Assembly (NCBI RefSeq): GCF_000743715.1
Contig: NZ_JQEY01000004.1
Location: forward strand, 99,937 to 163,936
Direction: 5' to 3'
Source of the DNA: Palleronia rufa
Lineage (GTDB): Bacteria > Pseudomonadota > Alphaproteobacteria > Rhodobacterales > Rhodobacteraceae
DNA: 64,000 bases
In this document: positions 28,117-37,693 of the stretch, one piece after another
Layout of the letters: each line of letters begins with the position of its first letter
Numbering within the stretch: position 1 is the first letter of the stretch
Program-made: the position numbers and the translations under genes
The notes under the pieces: generated by a model
Database searches by the model: none
Seen by the model: the letters and a program-made list of their open reading frames with translations, nothing else
What the model was told of the DNA's origin: nothing

Positions 28117-28532
28117 CCGTTCATCATACGTTCCCGCGCACGCCACGGAAAGGCCCTGCGACACCCTGCCATTCATCTTTCCCCAAATATCCCCGCCGGA
28201 GGCAGAACTTCGGTCCGGAAGCCTGCCCGGCCGATGGGCCACGGTGATCGCGCCTCGTGTCGTCGAGCGGCGCGAACCCGCGGCGGCCGAAGAATTCCCT
28301 GGCTCTGGATCATGTCGGCGGTGCCCCGCGCGGCGCGCATGGCATCGAGACGGCCCAGGCCCGCGGCCGGCGCCGGAACCTGGCGGCCGGTCGGCAGGGC
28401 CGCTACCGCAACCGGCCTCAGACCCGGCGCCGCCCCATGTTCCCGTTCCGACGAGGCCGATGCCGGATCCGCGCATGTCTTTCCTCCGCCGATCCGGTCG
28501 CTAGCTAGAACGGTTGGCAAAGGGGAAACGGC
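28117..28532. other. Spacer between divergent genes
   Basis: 416 bases; holds repeat copy 3 (28172-28210). Nothing else recognised; open frames here are shadows with Arg/Pro/Gly bias. Confidence 0.4.
28172..28210 (-). repeat. Intergenic repeat element, copy 3 (hairpin eroded)
   Basis: Plus strand TTCATCTTTCCCCAAATATC then CCCGCCGGAGGCAGAACTTC. The first 20 bases are identical to copy 1. The hairpin arm equivalent to GGGGGCAG is degenerate (GGAGGCAGAACTTC). Confidence 0.55.
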
Positions 28533-29714
28533 TTGGTCGGATACGATATCGTCATCGTCGGCGCGGGGATCATGGGCGCCTCCGTGGCGTGGCACCTGAC
28601 CGAAGCCGGGTCCGATGCCCGCATCGCGGTGATCGAACGCGACCCCCGTTTCACCCGCGCCGGTTCGACGGCCACCAACTCCTGCCTGCGCCAGCAGTTC
28701 ACCACCCCGACCAATATCCTGGCCTCGCGCTATACCGCAGAGATCATCCGCGACTTCCCTGCCCATGCGCGCGATGCCCGGGCCCCCGGGATCGCCCTCG
28801 ATCCGTTCGGATACCTCTATCTGGCCGCCGATCCGCCCGCCGCCGACGCGCTGCGCCGCGCCCATGCGCTCCAGACCTCCCTCGGGGCCGGAACGGTGCT
28901 GCTGGACCGGGCCGCCCTTGCCGCGCGATTCCCGTTCATCCGCGGCGGCGACATCGTGCTGGCAAGCTGGGGCAGCCGGGACGAGGGCTATTTCGACGGC
29001 CACGCCATGTGGTCCCACTGGCGCCGGGCGGCGCGCGACCGCGGCGTCGTTTTTCTGGAGGGAGAGGTCGCCGCCGTCTCCCGGGCCGCCGAGCTGGGCC
29101 GCGTTACCGGCGTGTCGCTGGCCGACGGAACGCGCCTGGCCTGCGGCTGGCTGGTCAACGCCGCGGGCGGGCGCGCGGCGGACCTGGCCGCCATGGCCGG
29201 GATCTCCATTCCCGTGGAGCGGCGCAAGCGCTTCACCTACGTGTTCGAGGCAGAGCGTCCGCTGCCCGCGCCACTGCCCCTCACGGTCGATCCCTGCGGC
29301 GTTCACATGCGCAGCGACGGCCGCCTCTACATGGCCGGTGCCGCACCGCAGCCGGACCTGCCCGTGTCGGCGGACGATTTCGACGACCGCCCCGCGCTCT
29401 GGGAAGAGCGCGTGTGGCCCGCGCTCGCCGCCCGCGTCCCCGCGTTCGAGGCGATCCGCCTGCGCCGCTCCTGGGTCGGGCACTACGATTTCAACACTTT
29501 CGATCGGAACGCGCTTCTGGGTCCGGCGCCGGACTGTCCCAACCTGATCCTGTGCTGCGGATTCTCCGGGCACGGGTTGCAGCACGCCCCGGCCGTGGGG
29601 CGCGGCGCGGCGGAGCTGATCCTGACCGGCGCCTTCCGCAGCCTCGATCTCGGCGCCTATGCGCCGACGCGGCTGGCCGCACCGCCCGCATCCGCCGAAG
29701 GGGCGGTGATCTGA
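28533..29714 (+). CDS. FAD-dependent oxidoreductase (D-amino-acid oxidase/DAO fold)
   Basis: 393 residues; N-terminal FAD motif VIVGAGIMGASVAWHL (8-23), STATNSCLRQQFTTP, and the C-terminal CCGFSGHGLQHAPAVGRGAAEL typical of DAO/sarcosine-oxidase-like enzymes that oxidise amines or amino acids. The start TTG at 28533 follows AGGGGAAACGG; no ATG is better placed. Substrate not predictable; neighbours give no clue. Confidence 0.83.
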   Translation: MVGYDIVIVGAGIMGASVAWHLTEAGSDARIAVIERDPRFTRAGSTATNSCLRQQFTTPTNILASRYTAEIIRDFPAHARDARAPGIALDPFGYLYLAADPPAADALRRAHALQTSLGAGTVLLDRAALAARFPFIRGGDIVLASWGSRDEGYFDGHAMWSHWRRAARDRGVVFLEGEVAAVSRAAELGRVTGVSLADGTRLACGWLVNAAGGRAADLAAMAGISIPVERRKRFTYVFEAERPLPAPLPLTVDPCGVHMRSDGRLYMAGAAPQPDLPVSADDFDDRPALWEERVWPALAARVPAFEAIRLRRSWVGHYDFNTFDRNALLGPAPDCPNLILCCGFSGHGLQHAPAVGRGAAELILTGAFRSLDLGAYAPTRLAAPPASAEGAVI

Positions 29715-29793
29715 GGCCCGGCACCGCGCCGGGACACTTTACCCCGCGCCGGCACCGGTCTAGGCATGGTCGGACCGGGCAGGGGAGCGTCAG

Positions 29794-31962
29794 GTGAGGC
29801 AAGGGCGAAGTGCAAGGGCAAGTGCCGCGGCGGCGACCGCGCTCGGGTTGGCTGCCGCGTCGGCGGGTGGTGCCTGGGCGCAGCAGTCCTCGGTCGACCT
29901 GCCGCACCTGAACTTCTACGGCATGACCGGCGCCATCGACACGCCGACCGCGCTCAGCCAGCCGGACGGAGAGCTGGCGTTCACCGCCTCGACCCTGGGG
30001 CTTAACATCAACCGCTACACCCTCAGCTTCCAGGTGCTGCCGCGGGTCCAGGCGTCGTTCCGCTATTCGGGGTTCCTGGACTTCGACCCGGAGGGCGGCA
30101 GCGATACGTTCGACTTCTATGACCGCAGCTTCGATGTCACGGTCGAGGTGCTCAAGGAACGCCGCTACCTGCCGTCGCTCAAGATCGGCCTGCAGGACTT
30201 CATCGGCACCGGGATCCAGACCTCGGAATACATCGTCGCCAGCAAGCGGTTCCTCGACGACCGGCTGACCGTCTCTGGCGGCCTGGGCTGGGGGCGGCTG
30301 GGCGGCAGCGACGATCTGGGCACGCCCTTCGGCGACCGGCCCGCGCGCGATTTCGGACGCGGCGGGAACCTGCAGCTGGAGCAGGCCTTCCGCGGACCGG
30401 TCTCGCCCTTCGGGTCGGTCATGTACCGCGCCACCGATGCGCTGACGCTGGTGGCGGAATACTCTCCCGATCCCTACGCGCTGGAAACCGGGTCCCAGGG
30501 CACCAGCCGGAACGACCTCTTCACCCGCGAGTCGTCCCTGAACTTCGGCGCCTCCTACCGGATCAACGACGCGGTGGAACTGGGGCTCTACTCTCTCTAC
30601 GGCTCAGAGGTCGGGTTCCGCCTGTCGTTCAACGGCAATCCGTATCGCCCGCCGGTGGTAGGCTCTCTCGACGCCGCGCCGGGCCGGGTTGCGCCGCGCG
30701 CCCCGCGTGAGACCGCGCCCCAGCAATGGTCCACCCGCTGGCGTGCCATCCCGGACGTGGAAAGCGGCCTGATCAAGCGGCTGAACGGTGAGCTGGCCGA
30801 ACAGGGGCTGATCGTCACCGGACTGCGTGTCGTCTCCGCCACCCAGGTGGAGGTGCAGTACCGCAACGGCTACAGCCGCACCCAGGCGACAGGCGTGGGC
30901 CGCGTGGCGCGGGCGATGACCCGGATCATGCCCAGCGCGGTCGAAACCTTCCGCATTGTCCCTGAGACCGCCAACATGGGCACCGCCGCGGTGGTCATCC
31001 GCCGCTCGGACCTGGAGCGGCTGGTCGCCGCGCCGGACCGGGAGGCGGCGCTGCTGGCGCGCACCGGTTTTGTCGACGACGCGCCCAGAGAGGCGGGCAC
31101 CGTCCTGTCCCAAGACGTGTTCCCGCGCCTCAGCTACGGCATCGGCCCCTATGTGCGACGGGTATTCTTCGACCCCAACCAGCCGATCCGGTTCGAGGCC
31201 GGTCTGCGCTTTCAGGGCGAATACGAGCCCGTCGCCGGCCTCATCCTGTCCACCAGCCTGTCGACCCGCCTGTTCGGCAAGGCCGCGACCGACAACGACC
31301 AGGCCAGCGCGCTGCCGCCCGTCAGGACCGAGTTCAACCGCTATGCCGAAGGCGCCGACTTCGCCATGGATCGGCTCCAGGCGGCCTATTACGTCAAGCC
31401 GACCCGGACGACCTATGCGCGCGTCACCGCCGGCTACCTGGAGCGCATGTTCGGCGGCGTCTCGGCCGAGCTTCTGTGGAAGCCCGCCGCCAGCAGGCTG
31501 GGGCTGGGCGCAGAGGTCAACTATGCCCGCAAGCGCGATTACGGCGTCGACTTCGGGTTTCTCGACTACGATGTGGTGACCGGCCATGTCTCGGCCTATT
31601 ACGAACTGCCGAACGGGTTCGACGCGCAGATCGACGTGGGCCGGTATCTGGCCGGCGACGTGGGCGCGACCTTCACCCTGTCGCGCACCTTCCGCAACGG
31701 CTGGGAGATCGGCGCCTACGCCACCGTCACCGACGTGGATGCGGAAACCTTCGGAGAGGGGTCGTTCGACAAGGGCATCAAGGTGTCGATCCCGGTGGAA
31801 TGGTTCACCGGCAAGCCCTCCACGACCGCGATCGGAACCACGCTCAGCTCGATCACCCGGGACGGCGGCGCGCGGCTGAACGTGAACGGGCGGCTCTACG
31901 ACACGGTGGTGGACAGCCAGAAGACGGGCGTGACGGATCAATGGGGGTCGGTATGGCGGTGA
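29794..31962 (+). CDS. yjbH: YjbH family outer-membrane protein
   Basis: 722 residues with signal peptide (LGLAAASAGGAWAQ) and long beta-strand repeats; matches YjbH-domain proteins, beta-barrel-like partners in exopolysaccharide synthesis/export. Start GTG 29794 after AGGGGAGCGTCAG. The downstream yjbF start lies inside its last codons, so the two are coupled. E. coli has yjbE-F-G-H; here only H then F, in reverse order, are found. Confidence 0.85.
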   Translation: MRQGRSARASAAAATALGLAAASAGGAWAQQSSVDLPHLNFYGMTGAIDTPTALSQPDGELAFTASTLGLNINRYTLSFQVLPRVQASFRYSGFLDFDPEGGSDTFDFYDRSFDVTVEVLKERRYLPSLKIGLQDFIGTGIQTSEYIVASKRFLDDRLTVSGGLGWGRLGGSDDLGTPFGDRPARDFGRGGNLQLEQAFRGPVSPFGSVMYRATDALTLVAEYSPDPYALETGSQGTSRNDLFTRESSLNFGASYRINDAVELGLYSLYGSEVGFRLSFNGNPYRPPVVGSLDAAPGRVAPRAPRETAPQQWSTRWRAIPDVESGLIKRLNGELAEQGLIVTGLRVVSATQVEVQYRNGYSRTQATGVGRVARAMTRIMPSAVETFRIVPETANMGTAAVVIRRSDLERLVAAPDREAALLARTGFVDDAPREAGTVLSQDVFPRLSYGIGPYVRRVFFDPNQPIRFEAGLRFQGEYEPVAGLILSTSLSTRLFGKAATDNDQASALPPVRTEFNRYAEGADFAMDRLQAAYYVKPTRTTYARVTAGYLERMFGGVSAELLWKPAASRLGLGAEVNYARKRDYGVDFGFLDYDVVTGHVSAYYELPNGFDAQIDVGRYLAGDVGATFTLSRTFRNGWEIGAYATVTDVDAETFGEGSFDKGIKVSIPVEWFTGKPSTTAIGTTLSSITRDGGARLNVNGRLYDTVVDSQKTGVTDQWGSVWR

Positions 31963-32618
31963 CGCGGATGCTGGCCGTCGCCGGCCTGGCCCTTGCGCTG
32001 GCGGGCTGCGGCGATGCGGACCGGCGCGGCGGCAGCCTGACGCTGATCGGCCAGTCCGTGGCGGCGCTGGCCAAGAGCGCGCGCGGCGACACGCCGGTAT
32101 CGCGGATCACCGCCAGCAATGCCGCGCTGAACGCGGCAGAGGTGAACCTTTTGCTGGTGCGGACAGAGACCACCGGCAGCCGGGCGGGCTTCGCGCTCGA
32201 CTCGGTCAATGGCGATGCGATGACCTGGCGCTCGACCGACGGGGTCAGCGTGGTCACCCGCGGCGGGCAGTTGAACGGCACCGCCGGATTCGGGTTCGAC
32301 CTGTCCTCGGCCGCGCTGCCGGCCTTCCGGCCGGGCGGCACCGTCACCCGCACCCACTACCGCCTGCGCGGCGACGAGGTGGTGGCGCCCGAGACCTTCA
32401 CCTGCGTCCAGAGCCTGGGCCCGGCAGAGGCCATCACCGTCACCGGCCGCCGCTTCGCCACCCAGAAGCTGGTGGAAACCTGCCGGTCGGCCGAGCGCGA
32501 CGGCATCGAGAACGCCTATTGGATCGACGCCTCCGGCGTGGTCCGCAAATCCCGCCAATGGGCCAGCCCCGGGATCGGCTATCTGGTCCTGGAGGACGTT
32601 CACGGCGGGCTGCGCTGA
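31953..32618 (+). CDS. yjbF: YjbF family lipoprotein
   Basis: 221 residues; signal peptide MAVTRMLAVAGLALALAGC with lipobox Cys19. The mature domain matches the group 4 capsule/YjbF family (YWIDASGVVRKSRQW near the end). Second gene of the yjbH-yjbF operon, overlapping the previous gene by 10 bases. ATG 31941 is an alternative start. Periplasmic, lipid-anchored, presumed partner of YjbH. Confidence 0.85.
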   Translation: MAVTRMLAVAGLALALAGCGDADRRGGSLTLIGQSVAALAKSARGDTPVSRITASNAALNAAEVNLLLVRTETTGSRAGFALDSVNGDAMTWRSTDGVSVVTRGGQLNGTAGFGFDLSSAALPAFRPGGTVTRTHYRLRGDEVVAPETFTCVQSLGPAEAITVTGRRFATQKLVETCRSAERDGIENAYWIDASGVVRKSRQWASPGIGYLVLEDVHGGLR

Positions 32619-33000
32619 CGGTCCGGCCCGCTGTCCCTTGCGGTCCCCCAGCGTCGGTCCCGGCGGACCGGCGACCGTCCCGGTCCCGGCTGCCCCAAGG
32701 CGCAGGGCCCCCAGGGTGCAGGCACACGATCTGAAGGGCGCGTAGGTCGCCCGGCACTCCGTTCCGCGCCGCCGCTTCCCCGAACCTCGGAGCGTCCGCT
32801 CCCCGGGCAGGCCAGCCGCACTTGGGCAGCGCGTGTGTGGCCAGGCCGGTCGGCCGCCCAGCGCCCCAGCTCCGCAGAGCCGCTCACCGCGATCGCGGCC
32901 CCTCCCGACCGCGGGGCTTGCCGCCGCCGCCTTGCCCGTGGGGGTCACAGGCCTGCACCCGGCGCGGTGCCTTCCAGGGGGCGCGCGGGCGCCCGGCCTG
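32619..33000. other. GC-rich convergent spacer, no gene
   Basis: 382 bases between the ends of yjbF and ggpS. Several GC dyads, none with a clear T-run. No protein recognised in any frame. Confidence 0.4.
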
Positions 33001-34485
33001 TCAGAGCGGCCCTCCGGCCCCGGAGAACGCGGCCATCTGATCCTCTGCCCAGGCGCGGATGTCGTATTTCCGGATCGTCTCGCGCATGTTCCTCATGCGG
33101 TTCTCCTGCTCGTCCTCGGACATGTTCAGCGCCTGCAGCAGCGCCCTGTCCATGGACTTGTGCGAGAACGGGTTGGCCATCACCGCCGACCCCATCTCGA
33201 TCGCCGCGCCGGCGAATTCCGACAGCACCAGCGCCCCGCGGTTGTCGGTGCGGCAGGCCGCGAATTCCTTGGCCACCAGGTTCATCCCGTCGGCCAGCGG
33301 CGTGATCCAGGCCACGTCACAGGCGCGGTAATAGGCCACCAGGTCGTCGAACGGGATCGCCCGGCTCATCAACGTCACCGGCGTCCAGTCGAACGTGCCG
33401 AAGCGCCCGTTGATGCGGCCCACCGTGGCCTCGATCTCGTTCTGGATGCCCTCGTAGACGGTCATGTTGCGGTTCGCGCTCACCGACACATGCAAAAGGC
33501 GCACCTTCCGATGCAGGTCCGGGTTGTCGTCCAGGATCCGCTCGAAGCTTGACAGCTGGTCCGTTCCGCCCTTGGTGTAGTCGGTCCGCCCGACGCTGAG
33601 CACCATCGCCGTGTCGCCCATCTCGGCGCGGATCTCGGCCGCGCGGTCGGTCGTCTCCTGGGTGCCGGCCTTGCCCTCGATATACTCCAGATCGACCCCG
33701 ACCGGAGAGGCCAGAACCTGCACCCGGTGCCCCTTGTAGGTCACCTCCCGCGCCACCTTGCGGTCGCTCAGCGCCACATGCTGCTTGATGAAGTCGGGGT
33801 TCACCGGCTCCCGCGGGCCGGTCTCGACCTCGAACAGGCTTTCGGCCACGCCGACGAAATTCGCCGCATAGCGCGGGATGTGAAAGCCCACCACATCGCA
33901 GGCCAGAAGCGATTCCACGATCTCGCGCCGCCAGGGCAGGACGTTGAACATGTCCGCCGACGGAAAGGGTGTGTGGTGGAAAAAGCTGATCCGAAGGTCG
34001 GGGCGCAGCTTGCGCAGATAGCCCGGCACCAGCCACAGATTGTAGTCGTGGACCCAGACGACCGCCCCTTCGGCGGCCTCGTGGGCGGCGGCCTCGGCAA
34101 AGGCCCAGTTGACCTCTCGGAAGGTCGGCCAGTCCACCGGGTCGTAGTTGTACTTCTCCTTGAAGGAATGGAGGATCGGCCAGAACGCCTCCTTCGACGT
34201 GACGTGATAGAACGACTTCACGTGATCCTCGGTCAGCGGCAGCCGCGAGACGGAGTATGTCCCGTAGCTGTCCTCGATCTCCACGATCCGCTCGAAACCG
34301 GGGTTGGCCGGGTCCTCGGCCAGCTTCCAGGCCACCCAGGCGCCCTTGTCGACGCGCCCGAAGAAGCCCTTGAGCGTCGGCACGATGCCGTTGGGGCTCT
34401 TGTTCTCCTTGAAAACGATCTTTCCGTTTTCCTCTACCTCCTCATAGGGCTGGCGGTGGTAGACGATGACCAGATCGGACGGCAT
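33001..34485 (-). CDS. ggpS: Glucosylglycerol-phosphate synthase
   Basis: GT20 glycosyltransferase that joins ADP-glucose to glycerol-3-phosphate to form the osmolyte precursor; 494 residues. The N-terminus (LVIVYHRQPYEEVEENGK, HKSPNGIVPTLK-like) separates GgpS from trehalose-phosphate synthase OtsA. Also visible: DYNLWLVPGYLR, SVGRTDYTKGGTDQL, and PLADGMNLVAKEF for the nucleotide-sugar site. ATG 34485 with AAGGAA upstream; 33 bases after ggpP. Cytoplasmic; osmotic stress response. Confidence 0.9.
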   Translation of the reverse strand: MPSDLVIVYHRQPYEEVEENGKIVFKENKSPNGIVPTLKGFFGRVDKGAWVAWKLAEDPANPGFERIVEIEDSYGTYSVSRLPLTEDHVKSFYHVTSKEAFWPILHSFKEKYNYDPVDWPTFREVNWAFAEAAAHEAAEGAVVWVHDYNLWLVPGYLRKLRPDLRISFFHHTPFPSADMFNVLPWRREIVESLLACDVVGFHIPRYAANFVGVAESLFEVETGPREPVNPDFIKQHVALSDRKVAREVTYKGHRVQVLASPVGVDLEYIEGKAGTQETTDRAAEIRAEMGDTAMVLSVGRTDYTKGGTDQLSSFERILDDNPDLHRKVRLLHVSVSANRNMTVYEGIQNEIEATVGRINGRFGTFDWTPVTLMSRAIPFDDLVAYYRACDVAWITPLADGMNLVAKEFAACRTDNRGALVLSEFAGAAIEMGSAVMANPFSHKSMDRALLQALNMSEDEQENRMRNMRETIRKYDIRAWAEDQMAAFSGAGGPL

Positions 34486-34518
34486 GTTTGGTTCCTTGGT
34501 TGGGATGATGGGGGCCGG

Positions 34519-35289
34519 TCAGCCCTTTTGCGGCACGTCGTGCAGGTCCAGCGCGTCGATCGCCTCCAGGATGCCACCCGCGCCGGCGCGCCTGGCGACA
34601 TAGACATGGGGCAGGGGTTCGACCCGTTCGACCAGCGCCGGTTCGGACCCGCCGACGGCGACGGCGGGCAGGCCGCATTCCAGCATGGACAGGTCGTTGA
34701 GCGTATCCCCGGCGCACAGCACCTTGTTGGGCGGGATGCCCAGATGCGCGACCAGCTTCTTGATCGACGGGCCCTTCGACACGCCCTTGGGCAGCACGTC
34801 GAAATACTTTCCGTCCGAGCAGATCCAGTCGAAGCCCATCTCCTCGACGGTCTCGGCGCTCGCGCGGGTAAAGGCGTCGCGGTTCATGTCGTAGCTGACG
34901 CGGTAGCGGAAATCGGTCGGTTGCAGCGTCAGGCCGGGCGCGTCCGACAGCGCCTCCCGCACCCGCTCTCCGGCGTCGTTCCAGCGTTCGGCGATGTCCT
35001 CTTCCAGCGCGTCGATGGGGATCAGCTCGCGGCCCCGGACCTCGGCGATGGTGGTGCCCACGTCGCCCACGACGTATTCCGGCCAGGGCACGCCGCCGTC
35101 GCAGAGCTCGGCTATGAACTTCGGGTCGCGCCCGGTGACGAAGATCAGGCCGATGCTGTCGCGGCTGGCCTCGATCCAGTCGTAGAGCGTGCTGCGGTCC
35201 TCTTCGGAGCCGCCCAGAAAGGTGCCGTCCAGATCGGTGGCCAGCACGAAGCGGGAGCCTCCGATGTCGCGCGCGGGTCTGTCGCTCAT
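34519..35289 (-). CDS. ggpP: Glucosylglycerol-3-phosphatase (HAD superfamily)
   Basis: 256 residues. HAD nucleophile motif DLDGT (19-23), with VTGRDPKFIAEL and the motif IV GDTLNDLSML; the cap is of the sucrose-phosphatase type (C2). Placed between gpsA and ggpS, it most likely removes phosphate from glucosylglycerol phosphate. The ATG at 35289 overlaps the gpsA stop by 4 bases (ATGA). Confidence 0.87.
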   Translation of the reverse strand: MSDRPARDIGGSRFVLATDLDGTFLGGSEEDRSTLYDWIEASRDSIGLIFVTGRDPKFIAELCDGGVPWPEYVVGDVGTTIAEVRGRELIPIDALEEDIAERWNDAGERVREALSDAPGLTLQPTDFRYRVSYDMNRDAFTRASAETVEEMGFDWICSDGKYFDVLPKGVSKGPSIKKLVAHLGIPPNKVLCAGDTLNDLSMLECGLPAVAVGGSEPALVERVEPLPHVYVARRAGAGGILEAIDALDLHDVPQKG

Positions 35290-36401
35290 GCCGTCTCTCC
35301 GAATGGATGCTTGAACTGAAAGCCCATGCCCTTGGGCTCGGCCTCGATGGGGCGCGCCCAGAGCGCGCGGAAGGTCCGGGGGATGTCGGCGCCCTCGTGC
35401 AGGACCGCGTGGACGGCCTCGCAGATCGGCAGCGTGACCCCGATCCGGTCGGCCAGGTCCATGACCGAGACGGAGTTGACCTCGCCCTCGACCACCACCG
35501 GCTTGCCGTCGAAGCACTCCTCGCGCTTCAGGCCCTGACCAAGCTGGGTGCCGAGGCTCATGTTGCGCGACGTGGTGGAGGAACAGGTCAGCGTCAGGTC
35601 GCCGGCGCCGGACAGGCCGGTGACGGTCTCGCGCCGCCCGCCCAGATTCTCGGCCAGTGTCTTCATCTCGTCCATGCCGCGGGTGATGAGGGCGGCGCGG
35701 GTGTTTTCGGCAAACCCCGCCCCCGACATCATCCCGCAGGCGATGGCGATGACGTTCTTGACCGCGCCGCCGATCTCAACCCCCACCAGATCGTCGGAAA
35801 TATAGGGCCGGAAGCTTTCGGAACTCATCGAGATGGCCAACCGCGCCGCCGGGCTCTTCGACGGCTCCAGCCGGTCGTGGTAGGTGAACTCGAACGCGAC
35901 GGTGGCGGCGGTGGGGTGGCCCAGAACGGTCTCTTTGGCAAAGGTCGGCCCCGACAGGGCGCCGATGGGATGGCCCGGCAGCTCCATCGCCGCGGCCTCG
36001 CCCAGCAGCAGGCCGGTGCGCGCCTCGATCCCCTTGGCGCAGAGCGCCACCGGCGTGCCGGGCGCCAGATGCGGCCGCATCTGCGCGCAGATGTCGCGCA
36101 GTGTCGTCGAGGGCGTGACGATCAGCACCGCCTGCGCCCCGCTCAGCGCCTCTTCCATGTCGGTCGTGGCCTCGATCCCGTCCGGCAGGGCGACCTCCGG
36201 CAGGTACTTGGGGTTCTCGCTCCGGTCGCGGATCGCCTCGATCACCTCCGGATCGCGGCCCCAGATGATCACCTCGCGGCCCGCGCGCCGGGCGACCGTG
36301 GCCAGTGCCGTGCCCCAGGATCCCGCGCCCACGACCGCGATCCGCCCGTAGGGTTCGGCCTGCGCCGCGACGGCGCGCGCTTCGATCCTGCTCAGTGTCA
36401 T
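35286..36401 (-). CDS. gpsA: Glycerol-3-phosphate dehydrogenase [NAD(P)+]
   Basis: 371 residues, reduces dihydroxyacetone phosphate to glycerol-3-phosphate. Motifs: VVGAGSWGTALATV (23-36), KGIEARTGLL, GVEIGGAVKNVIAIACG, GLSGAGDLTLTCSS. The product is the acceptor for GgpS, so this copy is probably dedicated to osmolyte synthesis; a second housekeeping gpsA may exist elsewhere. First gene of gpsA-ggpP-ggpS. RBS before ATG 36401 is weak. Confidence 0.93.
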   Translation of the reverse strand: MTLSRIEARAVAAQAEPYGRIAVVGAGSWGTALATVARRAGREVIIWGRDPEVIEAIRDRSENPKYLPEVALPDGIEATTDMEEALSGAQAVLIVTPSTTLRDICAQMRPHLAPGTPVALCAKGIEARTGLLLGEAAAMELPGHPIGALSGPTFAKETVLGHPTAATVAFEFTYHDRLEPSKSPAARLAISMSSESFRPYISDDLVGVEIGGAVKNVIAIACGMMSGAGFAENTRAALITRGMDEMKTLAENLGGRRETVTGLSGAGDLTLTCSSTTSRNMSLGTQLGQGLKREECFDGKPVVVEGEVNSVSVMDLADRIGVTLPICEAVHAVLHEGADIPRTFRALWARPIEAEPKGMGFQFKHPFGETA

Positions 36402-36521
36402 GCTGTCGTACCTGTCCTGATCCGTCGGAAGGCGGCGGCCGGTCCCGCCGCGCCGCCATGGCGGCCCCGGCTGAACCTAAGGTCGCGGACGGTCCCTTCA
36501 ACAGCGCCCCGCGGAGCCGCC

Positions 36522-37691
36522 CTACAGAAACACCCGTTCCACGAACCAGTACGCCCCGACCGCGGCGATGACAACGGAAGCCGGGTTGGCGATCCACGCC
36601 TTGTACCAGGGCTTGCGCCCGAACCAAAGCCCCACCGTGAGGAAGGCCGCCGCGATGACCGCCAGCTGGCCAAATTCGACCCCGACGTTGAACCCGATCA
36701 GCTTGGCCATGAAATTCGACGATCCCAGGTCGTATTCGCTGAGCACCCCCGCGAAGCCCAGACCGTGCAGCAGGCCGAAGAGCAGCACCACCAGCGGCCG
36801 CCAGGGCGACATGCGGCGCGACAGCACGTTTTCCACCCCCACATAGACGATGGAGGCGGCGATCAGAGGCTCGACGATCGCCGCGGAAACGCTGACGATC
36901 CCCAGCGCCGCCAGCGCCAGCGTCAGCGTATGCGCGGCGGTGAAGGCGGTGACCTGTGCCAGGAGGGGCCGCAGGTTCATCGACAGAAAGAACAGCCCCA
37001 GCACGAACAGGATATGGTCGATGCCCAGCGGCATGATATGCGCGAAGCCTACCGGGACGTAGCTCTGGAACGCCGCCCAGCCGCCTTGCGCGGATCCGCC
37101 CGTACGCGGGATCGGATCGCTCTGCCCGCCGGAGGCCAGATAGCCGGTATAGCCTTCCTGGCCGGCACCCATCTGGCGGATCGCCACACCGCCCAGCCGC
37201 GGCGCCCAGTCCACCACCACCGGCGCGTCGCCCTCCGGCAACGGCCCCGTGGCGGTGAACCGCGTGGTTCTGGGCAGATCCGGATCGCCCACCTCCGGCA
37301 CCGCGATGTCCTGCAGCTCCAGCGGCACCGGGGTGCCGTCCACCAGCAGCTGCAGATCCTCCGACAGCGCCGGCCAGGCGTCGCGCAGCGCCTGCGACAG
37401 CTCCTGCGGCGGCATGTTGCGCAGCCGGTCGTTCGCCTCGGACCGCGCGCTCTCGTTGGTGTTGGACAGCCCGTCCAGGTCCAGCCCGGCGATGAACGGC
37501 TCCACCGTCGCGTCGACCGACACCGTGGCGGTGCCGTCCGCCAGGGTCAGGTCCAGCACCGACGGCTGCACCTCATGGGCGCGGGCGGGCGATGACAACA
37601 CCGCGAGCACCACGGCCAGCGCCGCCACCGTCCTTGACAGGCATCGCCACGCCGCCACTCTCCGGTCAAACGTCTTATCGGGGAACCGCAT
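36522..37691 (-). CDS. HupE/UreJ-like membrane protein
   Basis: 389 residues: signal peptide (AALAVVLAVLSSPARAH), a ~200-residue periplasmic domain, then several membrane helices with the HupE/UreJ signature (HIMPLGIDHILFVLGLFFL; LLFGLLHGLGFAGVL). HupE/UreJ proteins are metal (Ni/Co) permease candidates. ATG 37691 leaves only two bases to the divergent ATG at 37694; GTG 37658 is an alternative start that still keeps the signal peptide. Confidence 0.85.
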   Translation of the reverse strand: MRFPDKTFDRRVAAWRCLSRTVAALAVVLAVLSSPARAHEVQPSVLDLTLADGTATVSVDATVEPFIAGLDLDGLSNTNESARSEANDRLRNMPPQELSQALRDAWPALSEDLQLLVDGTPVPLELQDIAVPEVGDPDLPRTTRFTATGPLPEGDAPVVVDWAPRLGGVAIRQMGAGQEGYTGYLASGGQSDPIPRTGGSAQGGWAAFQSYVPVGFAHIMPLGIDHILFVLGLFFLSMNLRPLLAQVTAFTAAHTLTLALAALGIVSVSAAIVEPLIAASIVYVGVENVLSRRMSPWRPLVVLLFGLLHGLGFAGVLSEYDLGSSNFMAKLIGFNVGVEFGQLAVIAAAFLTVGLWFGRKPWYKAWIANPASVVIAAVGAYWFVERVFL

Positions 37692-37693
37692 TG

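Noticed and set aside
33001-34485. OtsA trehalose-phosphate synthase
   Set aside because: GT20 fold, but the N-terminus HRQPYEEVEENGK and the linked HAD phosphatase and gpsA fit GgpS better.
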